DNA of 64,000 nucleotides from Peterkaempfera sp044755465 (lineage in GTDB: Bacteria; Actinomycetota; Actinomycetes; Streptomycetales; Streptomycetaceae): positions 186,001-250,000 of the forward strand of contig NZ_JBIVRB010000003.1 of NCBI RefSeq assembly GCF_044755465.1, in the 5' to 3' direction. The notes beneath the pieces were generated by a model, which worked only from the letters and a program-made list of their open reading frames with translations, did not search any database and was not told where the DNA came from. A program made the translations under genes and the position numbers. Each line of letters opens with the position of its first letter. Within the stretch, counting starts at the first letter, position 1. Positions 24,678 through 33,619 of this stretch are shown here, piece after piece.

Positions 24678-26642
24678 TCAGAGCAGGACGAGGGTGACCG
24701 TGGTGCCCTTGGGCCGCCGGGCGTCGCCGCCCGGGTCCTGGTTGCGCACGGTGGGGGTGCCGAACGGGTTGAGCCGCACCACCCGCACCTGGAACCCGGC
24801 CTCCCGCAGCGCGGCCGTGGCGTCGGCCTCGTTCCTGCCCCGGACGTCCGGCACCGGGTAGAGCTGCGGGCCCTTGGAGACGGTCAGCGTCACGGTGGCG
24901 CCGGGACCGGCCCGGTCCGCCGGGTCCTGGGCGGCGATCGAGCCCGCGTCGACCGTGTCGGAGTACACCTGGTCGGGGCTGATCTGCACGGTGAAGTGCT
25001 GCTCGGCCAGCGCCGCCTGGGCCTGGTCCAGCGGCAGGCCGACGACCTGCGGCACCGGCAACGGCGCCGGGCCCTTGCTGACCACCAGCGAGACCGGGGT
25101 CTCCCGGGCCAGCCGCTTCCCGGCGGCCGGTTCGCTGCTGATCACCGCGCCCTCCGCGACGGAGTCGCTGTACTCCTCGGTGGTGGTGCCGGGGGCCAGA
25201 CCGGCGCCGGTCAGCTGCTTCCTGGCCTCCGCCAGCGGCTTGCCCAGCACACCGGGCACCGCGATCCGCTCCGGGCCGCCGGAGAGCACCACCTTGACCG
25301 GGTGGTCCTTGCGGGTGCGCGCGCCCGGCTCGGGGCGGCTCTCGATCACCTCGCCGCGCGGCACCGTCTCGCTGAACGCCTCGGTGAAGTCGGCGCTCAG
25401 CCCCGCCGCGTCCAGCCGGGCGACGGCGGCCTGCCGGGTCAGGCCCAGCACGCTGGGCGTGGTCGCGTACAGCGCGGCGGACAGCAGCCAGGTGGTGAGG
25501 CCCACCACCAGCACCAGCGCGGTGGCCGCCGCCGCCAGCGTCGGGCCGCGCCGCCACCGCCGCCGACCGGGCCGGGCGGCCGGCGCGGGCTCGTCGTACG
25601 GGCGGCCCCGCGGCGTCAGCAGCTCGGGGGGCAGCTCCAGCACGCTGGTCCGCTCCGCGCCGGTCCGCTCCGGGCCGGCCGACGGCGGCGCGGCGGTCGC
25701 GGGCAGCCGCGTGGTGGGCTCGCTGGTGGAGTACTGCGGGGTGTGGTACGTGGAGGCGGGCGGCTCGGCGTCCAGCTGCTCGGCCGTCAGCGTGCGGCGC
25801 ACCCGCTGGAGCGCGGCCAGCAGCTCCACCGCGTCGTACGGGCGGCGCTCGCGGTCGCGGGCGGTGGCGGCGGCCACGATGGCGTCCAGCTCGGGCGGCA
25901 GCCCGGGGACGGCGAGCGAGGGCGGCGGCACGTCCTCCGCCAGGTGCTGCCGGACGATCTCGGTGGGCGAGCCGCCGGTGCGCGGCTTGCGGCCGGTGAG
26001 CATCTCGTACAGCACGATGCCGCAGGCGTACACATCCGAGCGGGGGTCGGCGGGCTGCTGCCGGATCTGCTCGGGGGAGAGGTACGAGACGCTGCCGAGC
26101 ACCGTGCCCAGCGGGGTGGCGCTGCCGCTCGCGGCGTCCCCGGCGACCGGGTGGACCAGGCCGAAGTCCGCGACCTTGACCAGGCCGCCCTCGGTGATCA
26201 GCACATTCTCCGGCTTGACGTCGCGGTGCACCAGACCGGCCCGGTGGGCGGCGCCCAGCGCGGCGAGCACCGGCTCCAGGATGTCCAGCGCGGCCCGCGC
26301 GGACAGGGCGCCCCGGTCGCGCAGCACATCGCGCAGCGTGCAGCCCGGCACGTACTCCATCGCCAGGAAGACCCGGGAGCCGTCGGCGCCCTGGTCGAAG
26401 ACATTGACCACATTGGGGTGCGCCAGCCGGGCCACCGCCTTGGCCTCGCGGATGAAACGGCCGGTGAACTCGGCGTCCGCCGCGAGCGCGGGGTGCATCA
26501 CCTTCAGCGCCAGCACCCGGTCCAGACGGGTGTCGGTGCCCCGGTAGACGGTGGCCATGCCGCCCACGGCGATCCGCTGCTCGACCCGGTAGCGGCCGTC
26601 GAGCAGCGCTCCGATGAGCGGGTCGTGCAAGGTCGTGTCCAC
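24678..26642 (-). CDS. PknB-type Ser/Thr protein kinase with four PASTA domains
   Basis: A 654-residue transmembrane kinase. The kinase domain (about 15-280) has IAVGGMATVYRG, ALKVMHP, VHRDVKPENV, VADFGLVHP and SPEQ. A Pro-rich juxtamembrane linker follows, then one hydrophobic segment around residues 360-385 and four extracellular PASTA repeats to the C-terminus. The catalytic Asp, Lys and DFG are intact, so it should be active. PASTA domains bind muropeptides or lipid II, and such kinases tie growth and division to wall synthesis. The position next to thiG equals SCO2110 in S. coelicolor. No phosphatase or FHA partner is adjacent. Confidence 0.92.
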   Translation of the reverse strand: MDTTLHDPLIGALLDGRYRVEQRIAVGGMATVYRGTDTRLDRVLALKVMHPALAADAEFTGRFIREAKAVARLAHPNVVNVFDQGADGSRVFLAMEYVPGCTLRDVLRDRGALSARAALDILEPVLAALGAAHRAGLVHRDVKPENVLITEGGLVKVADFGLVHPVAGDAASGSATPLGTVLGSVSYLSPEQIRQQPADPRSDVYACGIVLYEMLTGRKPRTGGSPTEIVRQHLAEDVPPPSLAVPGLPPELDAIVAAATARDRERRPYDAVELLAALQRVRRTLTAEQLDAEPPASTYHTPQYSTSEPTTRLPATAAPPSAGPERTGAERTSVLELPPELLTPRGRPYDEPAPAARPGRRRWRRGPTLAAAATALVLVVGLTTWLLSAALYATTPSVLGLTRQAAVARLDAAGLSADFTEAFSETVPRGEVIESRPEPGARTRKDHPVKVVLSGGPERIAVPGVLGKPLAEARKQLTGAGLAPGTTTEEYSDSVAEGAVISSEPAAGKRLARETPVSLVVSKGPAPLPVPQVVGLPLDQAQAALAEQHFTVQISPDQVYSDTVDAGSIAAQDPADRAGPGATVTLTVSKGPQLYPVPDVRGRNEADATAALREAGFQVRVVRLNPFGTPTVRNQDPGGDARRPKGTTVTLVLL

Positions 26643-26688
26643 GAGGGGAGTCTAGAGGCGCCCGGGGACAGCCCGGCATGGCGGCCGC

Positions 26689-27486
26689 TCAGAAGGCGGG
26701 CATCTCCCGGTGGTCCAGCTCGGCGCGGCCCGCCGACGGCGAGGACGCCTCGGCGTGGAACCGGCGCGGGATGCGCCCCGCGCGCCGGGCCAGCCGCCCC
26801 GCCTCCACCGCCCGGCGCATCGCATCGGCCATCAGCGCCGGGTCCTGGGCCCGGGTGACCGCCGACGCCAGCATCACCGCGTCGCAGCCCAGCTCCATGG
26901 CGAACGCCGCGTCGGACGCGGTGCCCGCCCCCGCGTCCAGGATCACCGGCACCCCGGCGCTCTCCACGATCAGCTGGAAGTTGTGCGGGTTGCGGATGCC
27001 GAGCCCGGAGCCGATCGGGGAGCCCAGCGGCATCACCGCCGCGCAGCCCACCTCCTCCAGCCGCCGGGCCAGCACCGGATCGTCATTGGTGTACGGCAGC
27101 ACCGTGAAACCGTCGTCGACCAGCGTCTCGGCCGCGTCCAGCAGCTCCACCGGGTCCGGCAGCAGGGTGCGCTCGTCCGCCACCACCTCCAGCTTCACCC
27201 AGTCGGTGCCCAGCGCCTCGCGGGCCAGCCGCGCGGTCAGCACCGCCTCGCCCGCCGTGAAGCAGCCGGCCGTGTTGGGCAGCACCTGGACGCCGTTGCG
27301 GGCCAGCACCTCCAGCACCGAGCCCTTGACCGTCGGGTCGACCCTGCGCATCGCCACCGTGGTCAGCTCGGTGCCGGAGACCCGCAGCGCCTGCTCCAGC
27401 ACCTCCAGGCTGGGGGCGCCGCCGGTGCCCATGATCAGCCGGGAGGTGAACGTCGTCCCGGCGATGGTGAGTGTGTCGTCCGCCAT
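26689..27486 (-). CDS. thiG: Thiazole synthase
   Basis: A 265-residue ThiG, a TIM-barrel enzyme that forms the thiazole phosphate of thiamine from 1-deoxyxylulose-5-phosphate, dehydroglycine and ThiS thiocarboxylate. It has SRLIMGTGG, the Schiff-base lysine in DWVKLEVV, MPLGSPIGSGLGIRN and VILDAGAGTASDA. A 25-residue Ser/Glu/Arg-rich extension follows the barrel. It is the last gene of thiO-thiS-thiG, starting 3 nt after thiS. Using glycine (through ThiO) as imine source is the aerobic form of the pathway. Confidence 0.95.
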   Translation of the reverse strand: MADDTLTIAGTTFTSRLIMGTGGAPSLEVLEQALRVSGTELTTVAMRRVDPTVKGSVLEVLARNGVQVLPNTAGCFTAGEAVLTARLAREALGTDWVKLEVVADERTLLPDPVELLDAAETLVDDGFTVLPYTNDDPVLARRLEEVGCAAVMPLGSPIGSGLGIRNPHNFQLIVESAGVPVILDAGAGTASDAAFAMELGCDAVMLASAVTRAQDPALMADAMRRAVEAGRLARRAGRIPRRFHAEASSPSAGRAELDHREMPAF

Positions 27487-27489
27487 GGC

Positions 27490-27732
27490 TCAGCCTCCCT
27501 GCACCGCGGTGAGGATCTCGATCCGGTCGCCGTCGGCCAGCGTGGTGGCCTGCCAGGCGCCGCGCGGCACCACGGCCTCGTTGACGGCGGCGGCCACCCC
27601 GGCGGGCGCGGCGCTGACGGTGGCCACCACCTCGGCCAGGGTCCGGTCGGCCGGGACGCGGCGCGGCTCGCCGTTCACCGAGAGGGCGATCTGCGGGGCC
27701 GCAGCGGCTCCCGGGCTGTCGTACGGGCTCAT
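27490..27732 (-). CDS. thiS: Sulfur carrier protein ThiS
   Basis: An 80-residue ubiquitin-like sulfur carrier ending in the required Gly-Gly (TAVQGG). The beta-grasp core starts at residue 14 (QIALSVNGEPRRV), with DGDRIEIL before the tail. The first 13 residues form a short Pro/Ala-rich extension that is unusual for ThiS. Its ATG overlaps the thiO stop codon by 4 nt, so it is translationally coupled. The adenylating ThiF/MoeB partner is not in this window. Confidence 0.93.
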   Translation of the reverse strand: MSPYDSPGAAAAPQIALSVNGEPRRVPADRTLAEVVATVSAAPAGVAAAVNEAVVPRGAWQATTLADGDRIEILTAVQGG

Positions 27733-28892
27733 CGCAGGGCCTCCTGAAGGGTGTCGCGGGTGAAGCGGGAGGGCAGGAAGGGGACGGCCGGCTCGGGCAG
27801 CCGGCCGGTGGCCAGGTACTCGGCCACCAGGTCGCCGGTGACCGGCGTCAGCAGCACCCCGTTGCGGTAGTGGCCGGTCGCGGCGACCAGGCCGGGCAGC
27901 GCGGTGGGGCCGAGCAGCGGCGCGTTGTCCGGCGACCCCGGCCGCAGCCCGGCGCCGGTCTCCACCAGCGGCAGCTCCGTGATGCCGGGCAGCAGCTCAT
28001 GGGCGTCCCGCAGCAGCTCGTACACGCCGCCGGCGGTGACCGTGGTGTCGTGCCCCAGCTCCTCCACGGTGGCGCCGATCACCAGCTCGCCGTCGGCGCG
28101 CGGCACCAGGTAGATGTGCCGGCCGCGCACCACCGCGCGCAGATTGCGGGAGAGGAACGGCGCGTACACCGGCGGCACCCGCAGCCGCAGCACCTGCCCC
28201 TTGACCGGACGCACCGGCGGCAGCACGCCGTCCGGCAGCCCCGGCAGCAGATGGCTGCGGCTGCCCGCCGCCAGCACCACCTGGTCGGCGGTGAACTCCG
28301 TGCCGTCCTCGGCCAGTGCGCCGACCGCCCGGCCGTCCGCCACGGTCAGCCGGGCGGCGGCCGACGCCACCAGGGTGACCCCGGCGCGGCGGCAGGCCGC
28401 CACCAGCGCGGCGCCCACCCGGCGGCCGTCCACCTGGTGGTCGTCGGCGACATGCAGGCCGCCGCGCACCGAGGGGGCGAGCATCGGCTCCAGGCGGCGG
28501 CACTCCCGGCCGGTCAGCCAGCCGGAGTCCAGCCCGAGCCGCTGGTGGAAGTCGTACAGCTCGCGCAGCTCCGCCCGGTCGTCGGCGTCCAGCGCCACCG
28601 CGAGGGTGCCGCAGGCGCGGTAGCCGGTGGGCAGGCCGGACGCCTGCTCCAGCTCGGCCGCGAAGTCGGCGTACCGGGCGTTGGAGGCCATCCCCAGCCG
28701 CAGCAGCGGCTCCTCGCCGTACTGGAGCTCGGTCACCGGCGCCAGCATCCCCGCCGCCACCTGCGCGGCGCCGTGCCCGGGGTCGGGGTCGAGCACGGTC
28801 ACGGCGAGGCCGCGCTGCGCCGTGCGCCAGGCGACGGCCAGCCCGATGATCCCACCGCCGACGATCAGGACGTCGGCATGCGTGCGTGCCAA
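27729..28892 (-). CDS. thiO: Glycine oxidase ThiO
   Basis: A 387-residue FAD-dependent D-amino acid/glycine oxidase that makes the dehydroglycine used by ThiG. It has the FAD loop VLIVGGGIIGLAVAWR, GAAQVAAGMLAPVTE, the DADD-type central section, and the C-terminal GAGLRPGSPDNAPLLGP and ATGHYRNGVLLTPVTG. Translation begins at a TTG (28892): no in-frame ATG or GTG lies before the FAD loop. The Shine-Dalgarno element is the gggag at the 3' end of the TPP riboswitch, so ligand binding would block it. This is the first gene of the thi operon. Confidence 0.92.
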   Translation of the reverse strand: MARTHADVLIVGGGIIGLAVAWRTAQRGLAVTVLDPDPGHGAAQVAAGMLAPVTELQYGEEPLLRLGMASNARYADFAAELEQASGLPTGYRACGTLAVALDADDRAELRELYDFHQRLGLDSGWLTGRECRRLEPMLAPSVRGGLHVADDHQVDGRRVGAALVAACRRAGVTLVASAAARLTVADGRAVGALAEDGTEFTADQVVLAAGSRSHLLPGLPDGVLPPVRPVKGQVLRLRVPPVYAPFLSRNLRAVVRGRHIYLVPRADGELVIGATVEELGHDTTVTAGGVYELLRDAHELLPGITELPLVETGAGLRPGSPDNAPLLGPTALPGLVAATGHYRNGVLLTPVTGDLVAEYLATGRLPEPAVPFLPSRFTRDTLQEALR

Positions 28893-28898
28893 GATTCG

Positions 28899-28998
28899 GA
28901 TGCTCCCTTCGCCGGCATGACCCGGATCAGGTTCGGACGGTCGGAGGCCGCCGCAGCCTCCCTCTCAGCCCGGTGCGCCGGGCTCCCGTGTTCATGCT
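28899..28998 (-). promoter_or_regulatory. TPP riboswitch (THI element)
   Basis: On the minus strand the segment starts with acacgggag, has the CTGAGAGGG core of the pyrimidine-sensing arm, then AACCTGATCCGGGTCATGCC, and ends in CCGGCGAAGGGAG. These are the invariant stretches of thiamine-pyrophosphate riboswitches. The final gggag is 10 nt before the thiO TTG, indicating control of translation initiation. A TATGGT -10 lies at 29005-29010. Confidence 0.95.
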
Positions 28999-29013
28999 CC
29001 TCCCACCATAGCG

Positions 29014-29053
29014 CCGCCCCGTGGCGGGCCCGAAGGGGCCTGCCACGGGGCGG
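29014..29053 (-). terminator. Long hairpin terminator of the beta-glucoside operon
   Basis: An 18-bp stem (one G-U pair) with a 4-nt loop, 50 nt past the GH1 stop codon. It abuts and partly replaces the -35 region expected for the thi promoter. Confidence 0.75.
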
Positions 29054-29103
29054 CGGGTGGGTGCACCGGGCCGGCCGTCCGCCGGCGGCGGGCCCGGCGC
29101 GGC

Positions 29104-30459
29104 TCAGTCGGCCTGCCGGGTCCGCGCGCGGTGCGCGGCGATCAGCTCGGCGTAGCGGTGTCCGCTGCTCTTCACGGTGCGCTGCTGGGTGTCGTAGTCG
29201 ACGTGGACCAGGCCGAAGCGCTTGTCGTAGCCGTACGCCCACTCGAAGTTGTCCAGCAGCGACCAGGCGAAGTACCCGGCCAGCGGGACGCCCCGGGCGA
29301 CCGCGCGGGCGCAGGCGGCGAGGTGCTCCTCCAGGTAGGCGGTGCGCTCGGGGTCGTGCACCGAGCCGTCCCGGCCCACGGTGTCCTGGTACGCCGAGCC
29401 GTTCTCGGTGACGTAGACGCGCTGGGCGCCGTATTCCTCGGAGAGCCGCACCAGCAGTTCCTCCAGGCCGGGGCCGTGCACCTCCCAGTCCATCGCGGTG
29501 CGCCGGGGGTCCGGGCCGGGCTGCTGCCGGGCGTAGGGGACCGGGCCGGTCGGGTCGTCCGCGATGATCTGCCGGAAGTAGTAGTTCAGGCCCAGCCAGT
29601 CCAGCGGTGCGGCGATGGTCTCCAGGTCCCCCGCGCGGATCGGGAGGTCCACCCCGTACAGCTCGACCATGTCCTGCGGGTAGCCGCGCCCGTGGATCGG
29701 GTCCAGCCACCAGCGGTTGGTGTGGCCGTCGGCCCGCAGCGCGGCGGCGCGGTCGGCGTCGCTGTCGCTGGCCGGCTCGATCGGGCTGAGGTTGTTGACG
29801 ATGCCGACCTGGGCGCCGGGGCAGGCCGCGCGGACCGCCTGCACGGCCAGGCCGTGGCCCAGGTGCAGGTGGTACGAGGTGCGGACGGCGGCGGTGAGGT
29901 CGGTCAGCCCCGGGGCCATGTGGCCTTCGAGGTGGCCGATCCAGGAGGAGCAGAGCGGTTCGTTGAGGGTCGCCCAGTGGGTGATCCGGTCACCGAGGGC
30001 GCCGGCGACCACCGAGGCGTACTCGGCGAACCGCTCGGCCGTCTCGCGCTCCGGCCAGCCGCCCCGGTCCTGCTGCACCTGCGGCAGGTCCCAGTGGTAC
30101 AGGGTGGGGAAGGGGGTGAGTCCGGCCTCCAGCAGCGCGTCGGTGAGCCGGTCGTAGAACGCCAGGCCGGCCGGGTTGACCGGGCCGCCGGCCTGCGGCA
30201 TCACCCGGGGCCAGGCGATGGAGAACCGGTAGGCGTCCAGGCCGAGGCCCTTGGCCAGGCCGACGTCCTCCGGCCAGCGGTGGTAGTGGTCGCAGGCCAC
30301 GTCCCCGGTGTCGCCGCCCGCGACCTTGCCGGGAGTGTGGGAGAACGTGTCCCAGATGGACGGAGATCGCCCGTCCTCGTTCACCGCCCCCTCGATCTGG
30401 TACGCGGCGGTGGCCGCGCCCCAGACGAAGTCGTCGGGCAGAGCACTCAGGTCGTTCAC
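29104..30459 (-). CDS. GH1 beta-glucosidase
   Basis: A 451-residue family 1 glycoside hydrolase that removes glucose from cellobiose-like beta-glucosides inside the cell. It has FVWGAATAAYQIEGA at the N-terminus, the acid/base Glu167 in TLNEPLC, the nucleophile Glu352 in YVTENGSAY, and SLLDNFEWAYGYDKRFGLVHV at the end. There is no signal peptide. The GTG at 30459 is taken because it begins right before the barrel. It is the last gene of a binding protein-permease-permease-glucosidase operon, the same order as cebEFG-bglC in Streptomyces, so the imported sugar is probably cellobiose or a related oligosaccharide. Confidence 0.92.
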   Translation of the reverse strand: MNDLSALPDDFVWGAATAAYQIEGAVNEDGRSPSIWDTFSHTPGKVAGGDTGDVACDHYHRWPEDVGLAKGLGLDAYRFSIAWPRVMPQAGGPVNPAGLAFYDRLTDALLEAGLTPFPTLYHWDLPQVQQDRGGWPERETAERFAEYASVVAGALGDRITHWATLNEPLCSSWIGHLEGHMAPGLTDLTAAVRTSYHLHLGHGLAVQAVRAACPGAQVGIVNNLSPIEPASDSDADRAAALRADGHTNRWWLDPIHGRGYPQDMVELYGVDLPIRAGDLETIAAPLDWLGLNYYFRQIIADDPTGPVPYARQQPGPDPRRTAMDWEVHGPGLEELLVRLSEEYGAQRVYVTENGSAYQDTVGRDGSVHDPERTAYLEEHLAACARAVARGVPLAGYFAWSLLDNFEWAYGYDKRFGLVHVDYDTQQRTVKSSGHRYAELIAAHRARTRQAD

Positions 30460-30512
30460 AACAGGCCTTTCGATGAGGGTCGTTCGGCGCCGGGTGTCCG
30501 CCGGCGCGGGTG

Positions 30513-31400
30513 TCACTTGACGGCTCCGGCGGTGAGTCCGGCGACCAGGTAGCGCTGGAGCAGCAGGAAGCCCGCGACGACGGGGACGCTGACGACCAGC
30601 GAGGCGGCCATGACCTGGTTCCAATACACGTCGGTCTGGGTGGCGTAGCCCTGGAGCCCGACGGCGAGGGTGCGGGTGTCCTCGTTGGTCAGCACCGACG
30701 CGAACAGCACCTCGCCCCAGGCCGTCATGAAGGAGTACACGCTGACCGCGATGATGCCGGGCCGGGCGGCCGGGACGATCACCTGGATCAGGGCGCGGAC
30801 CGGCCCGCAGCCGTCCACCAGTGCGGCCTCGTCCAGGTCGCGCGGGATGGAGTCGAGGTAGCCGACCAGCATCCAGATGGAGAACGGCAGCGAGAAGGTG
30901 AGATAGGTGAGGATCAGCCCGGTCCGGCTGCCGTAGAGGTTGAGCCCGGTGCTCTGGCCGATGTTGACGAAGAGCAGGAACAGCGGCAGCAGGAAGAGGA
31001 TGCCGGGGAACATCTGGGTGGAGAGCACCGTGGTGGTGAAGACCCGGCGGCCCGCGAACCGGTACCGGCTCACCGCGTACGAGGCGAGGATCGCGACCAC
31101 GACCGACAGCACGGTCGAGCTGATCGACACCACCAGCGAGTTGATGAAGTACCGGCCCAGCGGGACGGTGTGCCAGATGTCGATGTACGGCCGGATCGTG
31201 AAGCCGCTCGGTATCCAGCGGAACGGCTGCTGGACGTCCCGCAGCGGCTTCAGCGACGAGGTGATCATCACCAGCACCGGCGCCAGGGTGAAGACCGCCA
31301 GCAGGGTGAGCAGCACCCGCCGGGTCCACCGGAAGGAGGCGGGGGCCGCCATCGCGGAGGGGACCGCGGCGGCGGTGCCGCGCTTCGAATGACTAGGCAT
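30513..31400 (-). CDS. Sugar ABC transporter permease (MalG/CebG-type)
   Basis: A 295-residue inner-membrane permease with six predicted helices and the coupling loop EAALVDGCG...VIVP that contacts the ATPase. It pairs with the upstream permease to form the channel of a CUT1 carbohydrate importer. The ATG at 31400 overlaps the end of the upstream gene by 8 nt and has ggaagg 8 nt before it, so the GTG at 31406 is not preferred. There is no ATPase gene in the operon; a shared MsiK-type ATPase encoded elsewhere is the rule for such streptomycete importers. Confidence 0.9.
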   Translation of the reverse strand: MPSHSKRGTAAAVPSAMAAPASFRWTRRVLLTLLAVFTLAPVLVMITSSLKPLRDVQQPFRWIPSGFTIRPYIDIWHTVPLGRYFINSLVVSISSTVLSVVVAILASYAVSRYRFAGRRVFTTTVLSTQMFPGILFLLPLFLLFVNIGQSTGLNLYGSRTGLILTYLTFSLPFSIWMLVGYLDSIPRDLDEAALVDGCGPVRALIQVIVPAARPGIIAVSVYSFMTAWGEVLFASVLTNEDTRTLAVGLQGYATQTDVYWNQVMAASLVVSVPVVAGFLLLQRYLVAGLTAGAVK

Positions 31401-32307
31401 CGGCACCCTTCCGGCGAGAGGTGAAGAACAGGTAGATCGCCGTCACCACGAGCAGGAACAGCAGCAGCAGGACCGACATGGCCGAGCCGGCGCCGAAGTT
31501 CCAGGTGACGAAGGAGGACTGGTAGATGTGGATGGAGATCAGGTCGGCGGCTTCCGGTGCCGACTTCCCGAACAGGACGTACGGCGTGTTGAAGTCGTTG
31601 AACGTCCACAGGAAGAGCACCAGCACCAGCACCTGGTTGACCGGCCGCAGCGACGGCAGGGTGATCTTGCGGATCTGCTGCCAGATCCCCGCGCCGTCCA
31701 TCGCCGCCGCCTCGTACAGCTCGCGCGGGATGTTCTGTAGGCCGGCCGTCAGGGTGAGGAAGGCGAACGGCCAGGAGCGCCACACCGAGACGACGACCAG
31801 GGCGGTGAAGCTGTTGCCGCCGATCAGCCAGAACGGCCGGTCGGAGGTGAGGTGCAGCTGGTCGTGGAGGACGTGGTTCACCAGGCCGGTGTCCCGCTGG
31901 AACATGAACGACCAGGTGATCACGGCCGCGTAGACCGGCAGCGCGTACGGGATCAGGAAGAGCGTGCGCAGCAGGCCCCGGCCGCGGAAGGCGTCCTGCA
32001 TCAGGACGGCCGCGACCGTCCCGATGAGCCAGGACAGCCCCACCGACAGCACCGTGAAGCAGCAGGTCACCCAGAAGGAGTGCAGCAGGGCCTGGCCGAC
32101 CGGGGCGTTGAAGTCCACCGCCATCCGGTAGTTGCCCAGCCCCTGCCACGGGGCGCCCGTCCAGTTGTGGATGTAGAACTGGGTGAGCTGCTTGAAGCTC
32201 ATCATGGCGCCGACGATCATCGGTACCACGTGGATGAGCAGTTCCAGGATGAGAGCGGGTATCAGGAGCAGATAGGGCAGGCCGATCCGGCGCAGTCGAT
32301 CGCGCAC
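31393..32307 (-). CDS. Sugar ABC transporter permease (MalF/CebF-type)
   Basis: A 304-residue permease with six hydrophobic helices and the coupling loop EAAAMDGAG...ITLP near residue 200. It is the first-permease partner (MalF-like) of a CUT1 importer. Its GTG/ATG start directly follows the binding-protein stop codon (1-nt gap), and its stop codon overlaps the next permease, so all are translated from one mRNA. Confidence 0.9.
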   Translation of the reverse strand: MRDRLRRIGLPYLLLIPALILELLIHVVPMIVGAMMSFKQLTQFYIHNWTGAPWQGLGNYRMAVDFNAPVGQALLHSFWVTCCFTVLSVGLSWLIGTVAAVLMQDAFRGRGLLRTLFLIPYALPVYAAVITWSFMFQRDTGLVNHVLHDQLHLTSDRPFWLIGGNSFTALVVVSVWRSWPFAFLTLTAGLQNIPRELYEAAAMDGAGIWQQIRKITLPSLRPVNQVLVLVLFLWTFNDFNTPYVLFGKSAPEAADLISIHIYQSSFVTWNFGAGSAMSVLLLLFLLVVTAIYLFFTSRRKGADA

Positions 32308-32308
32308 G

Positions 32309-33619
32309 TCAGGAAGCCGGCATCTGCTGCTGGGCCTTGGTCAGGCGGTCCTTGACCGTGGCGTCGGTGATCGGCTTGCCGGAGGCGGCGTCCGCCAGCA
32401 GCTCCTTGACGGCGGTGCCGACCAGGGTCTCGAACTGGCTCTCGTCGGCGACCTGCGGCATCGGCGCGGCGCTCTTGGAGAGCACGCTGGAGAGCGCCTT
32501 CAGGTCGGGGGAGGCGAACGCCGGGTCGTCCTGGACCGACTTGACCGACGGCAGCGAGCCGTAGGTGGAGTTGAGGATCTTCTGCTCGGCGTCGCTGGTC
32601 ATGAACTTCACGAAGTCCAGCGAGCCGCTGAGGTTCTTGGTGTTCTTGAAGACGGCCAGGTTGATGCCGGCGACGATGGAGTTGACGGCGGTGTCGCCGG
32701 AGGCGTCGGCGGTCTGGAACGGGATCGGGGCGACGCCGTAGTCCTCGGCCTTCATGCCGTGCGACTTCAGCGACGAGGCGGCGGCCTGCCACATCAGCAT
32801 GGCGGCCTTGCCGCTGGCGAAGTCGGTGACCGACTGGTTGGCGGCGTACTCGGCGTTGCCGGGCGCGGTGATCTTGTCCTTGGCGATGAAGTCGGCGTAC
32901 TGCTTGACGGCCGCCACGGCGCCGTCGGAGGCGAAGTCCGGCTTGCCGGAGGCGTCGAAGAAGGGGGCGCCGTGCTGCTTGCCGAGGACGAAGACGTTGT
33001 GGATGTTCTCCGAGAGGTTGCCGCCCTCGATGGCCAGGCCGAAGTGGCCGTCCTTGGTGAGCTTCTTGCCGTCGGCGACCAGCTCGTCCCAGGTGGTGGG
33101 CGGCGCGGCGATGCCGGCCTCCGAGAACATCTTCTTGTTGTAGTACAGGCCGTAGGCGAGCGAGTACAGCGGCACCGCCGCCGGGGCCTGGCCCGCGGCG
33201 CCGGCCGAGGCGATGGTCGACGGGAGGAAGCGGTCCTTGCCGCCGATCTTGTCGAAGGTCGCGTCGTCGAACGGCAGCAGCGCGCCGGTGGCCTGGAGCG
33301 AGGCCGACCAGGTGTTGCCGATGTTCAGCACGTCCGGGCCCTGGCCGGACGCGGTGGCCGCCAGGATGCGGTTCAGCAGGTCGGACCACGGGATGACCTC
33401 GAGCTTGACCTTGATGCCGGTCTGCTTCTCGAACTTTCTGAGTTCCGGCTCCAGGACCTGCTTGTCGTTGTCCAGGCTGGTGCCCTGGTTGCTCGCCCAG
33501 TAGGTCAGCGTCTTGGGGGCACTGCTGCTGCCACCGCTGGAGCCGCTGCTACAGGCGCTGGCGGTGATGGTGAGGGCGGCGACGATGGCAGTGGCGGCGG
33601 CGAGCCTGTTGGTACGCAT
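32309..33619 (-). CDS. Sugar-binding lipoprotein of ABC importer
   Basis: A 436-residue extracellular solute-binding protein of the maltose/cellobiose type. A signal peptide with lipobox (ITASAC, Cys23) anchors it to the membrane. The mature part opens with TLTYWASNQG and contains GPDVLNIGNTW, the hinge-proximal motif of this family. It would capture an oligosaccharide for the two downstream permeases. The ATG at 33619 gives a normal signal sequence. A good promoter lies 70-100 bp upstream. No LacI regulator is adjacent, unlike the standard ceb locus. Confidence 0.9.
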   Translation of the reverse strand: MRTNRLAAATAIVAALTITASACSSGSSGGSSSAPKTLTYWASNQGTSLDNDKQVLEPELRKFEKQTGIKVKLEVIPWSDLLNRILAATASGQGPDVLNIGNTWSASLQATGALLPFDDATFDKIGGKDRFLPSTIASAGAAGQAPAAVPLYSLAYGLYYNKKMFSEAGIAAPPTTWDELVADGKKLTKDGHFGLAIEGGNLSENIHNVFVLGKQHGAPFFDASGKPDFASDGAVAAVKQYADFIAKDKITAPGNAEYAANQSVTDFASGKAAMLMWQAAASSLKSHGMKAEDYGVAPIPFQTADASGDTAVNSIVAGINLAVFKNTKNLSGSLDFVKFMTSDAEQKILNSTYGSLPSVKSVQDDPAFASPDLKALSSVLSKSAAPMPQVADESQFETLVGTAVKELLADAASGKPITDATVKDRLTKAQQQMPAS

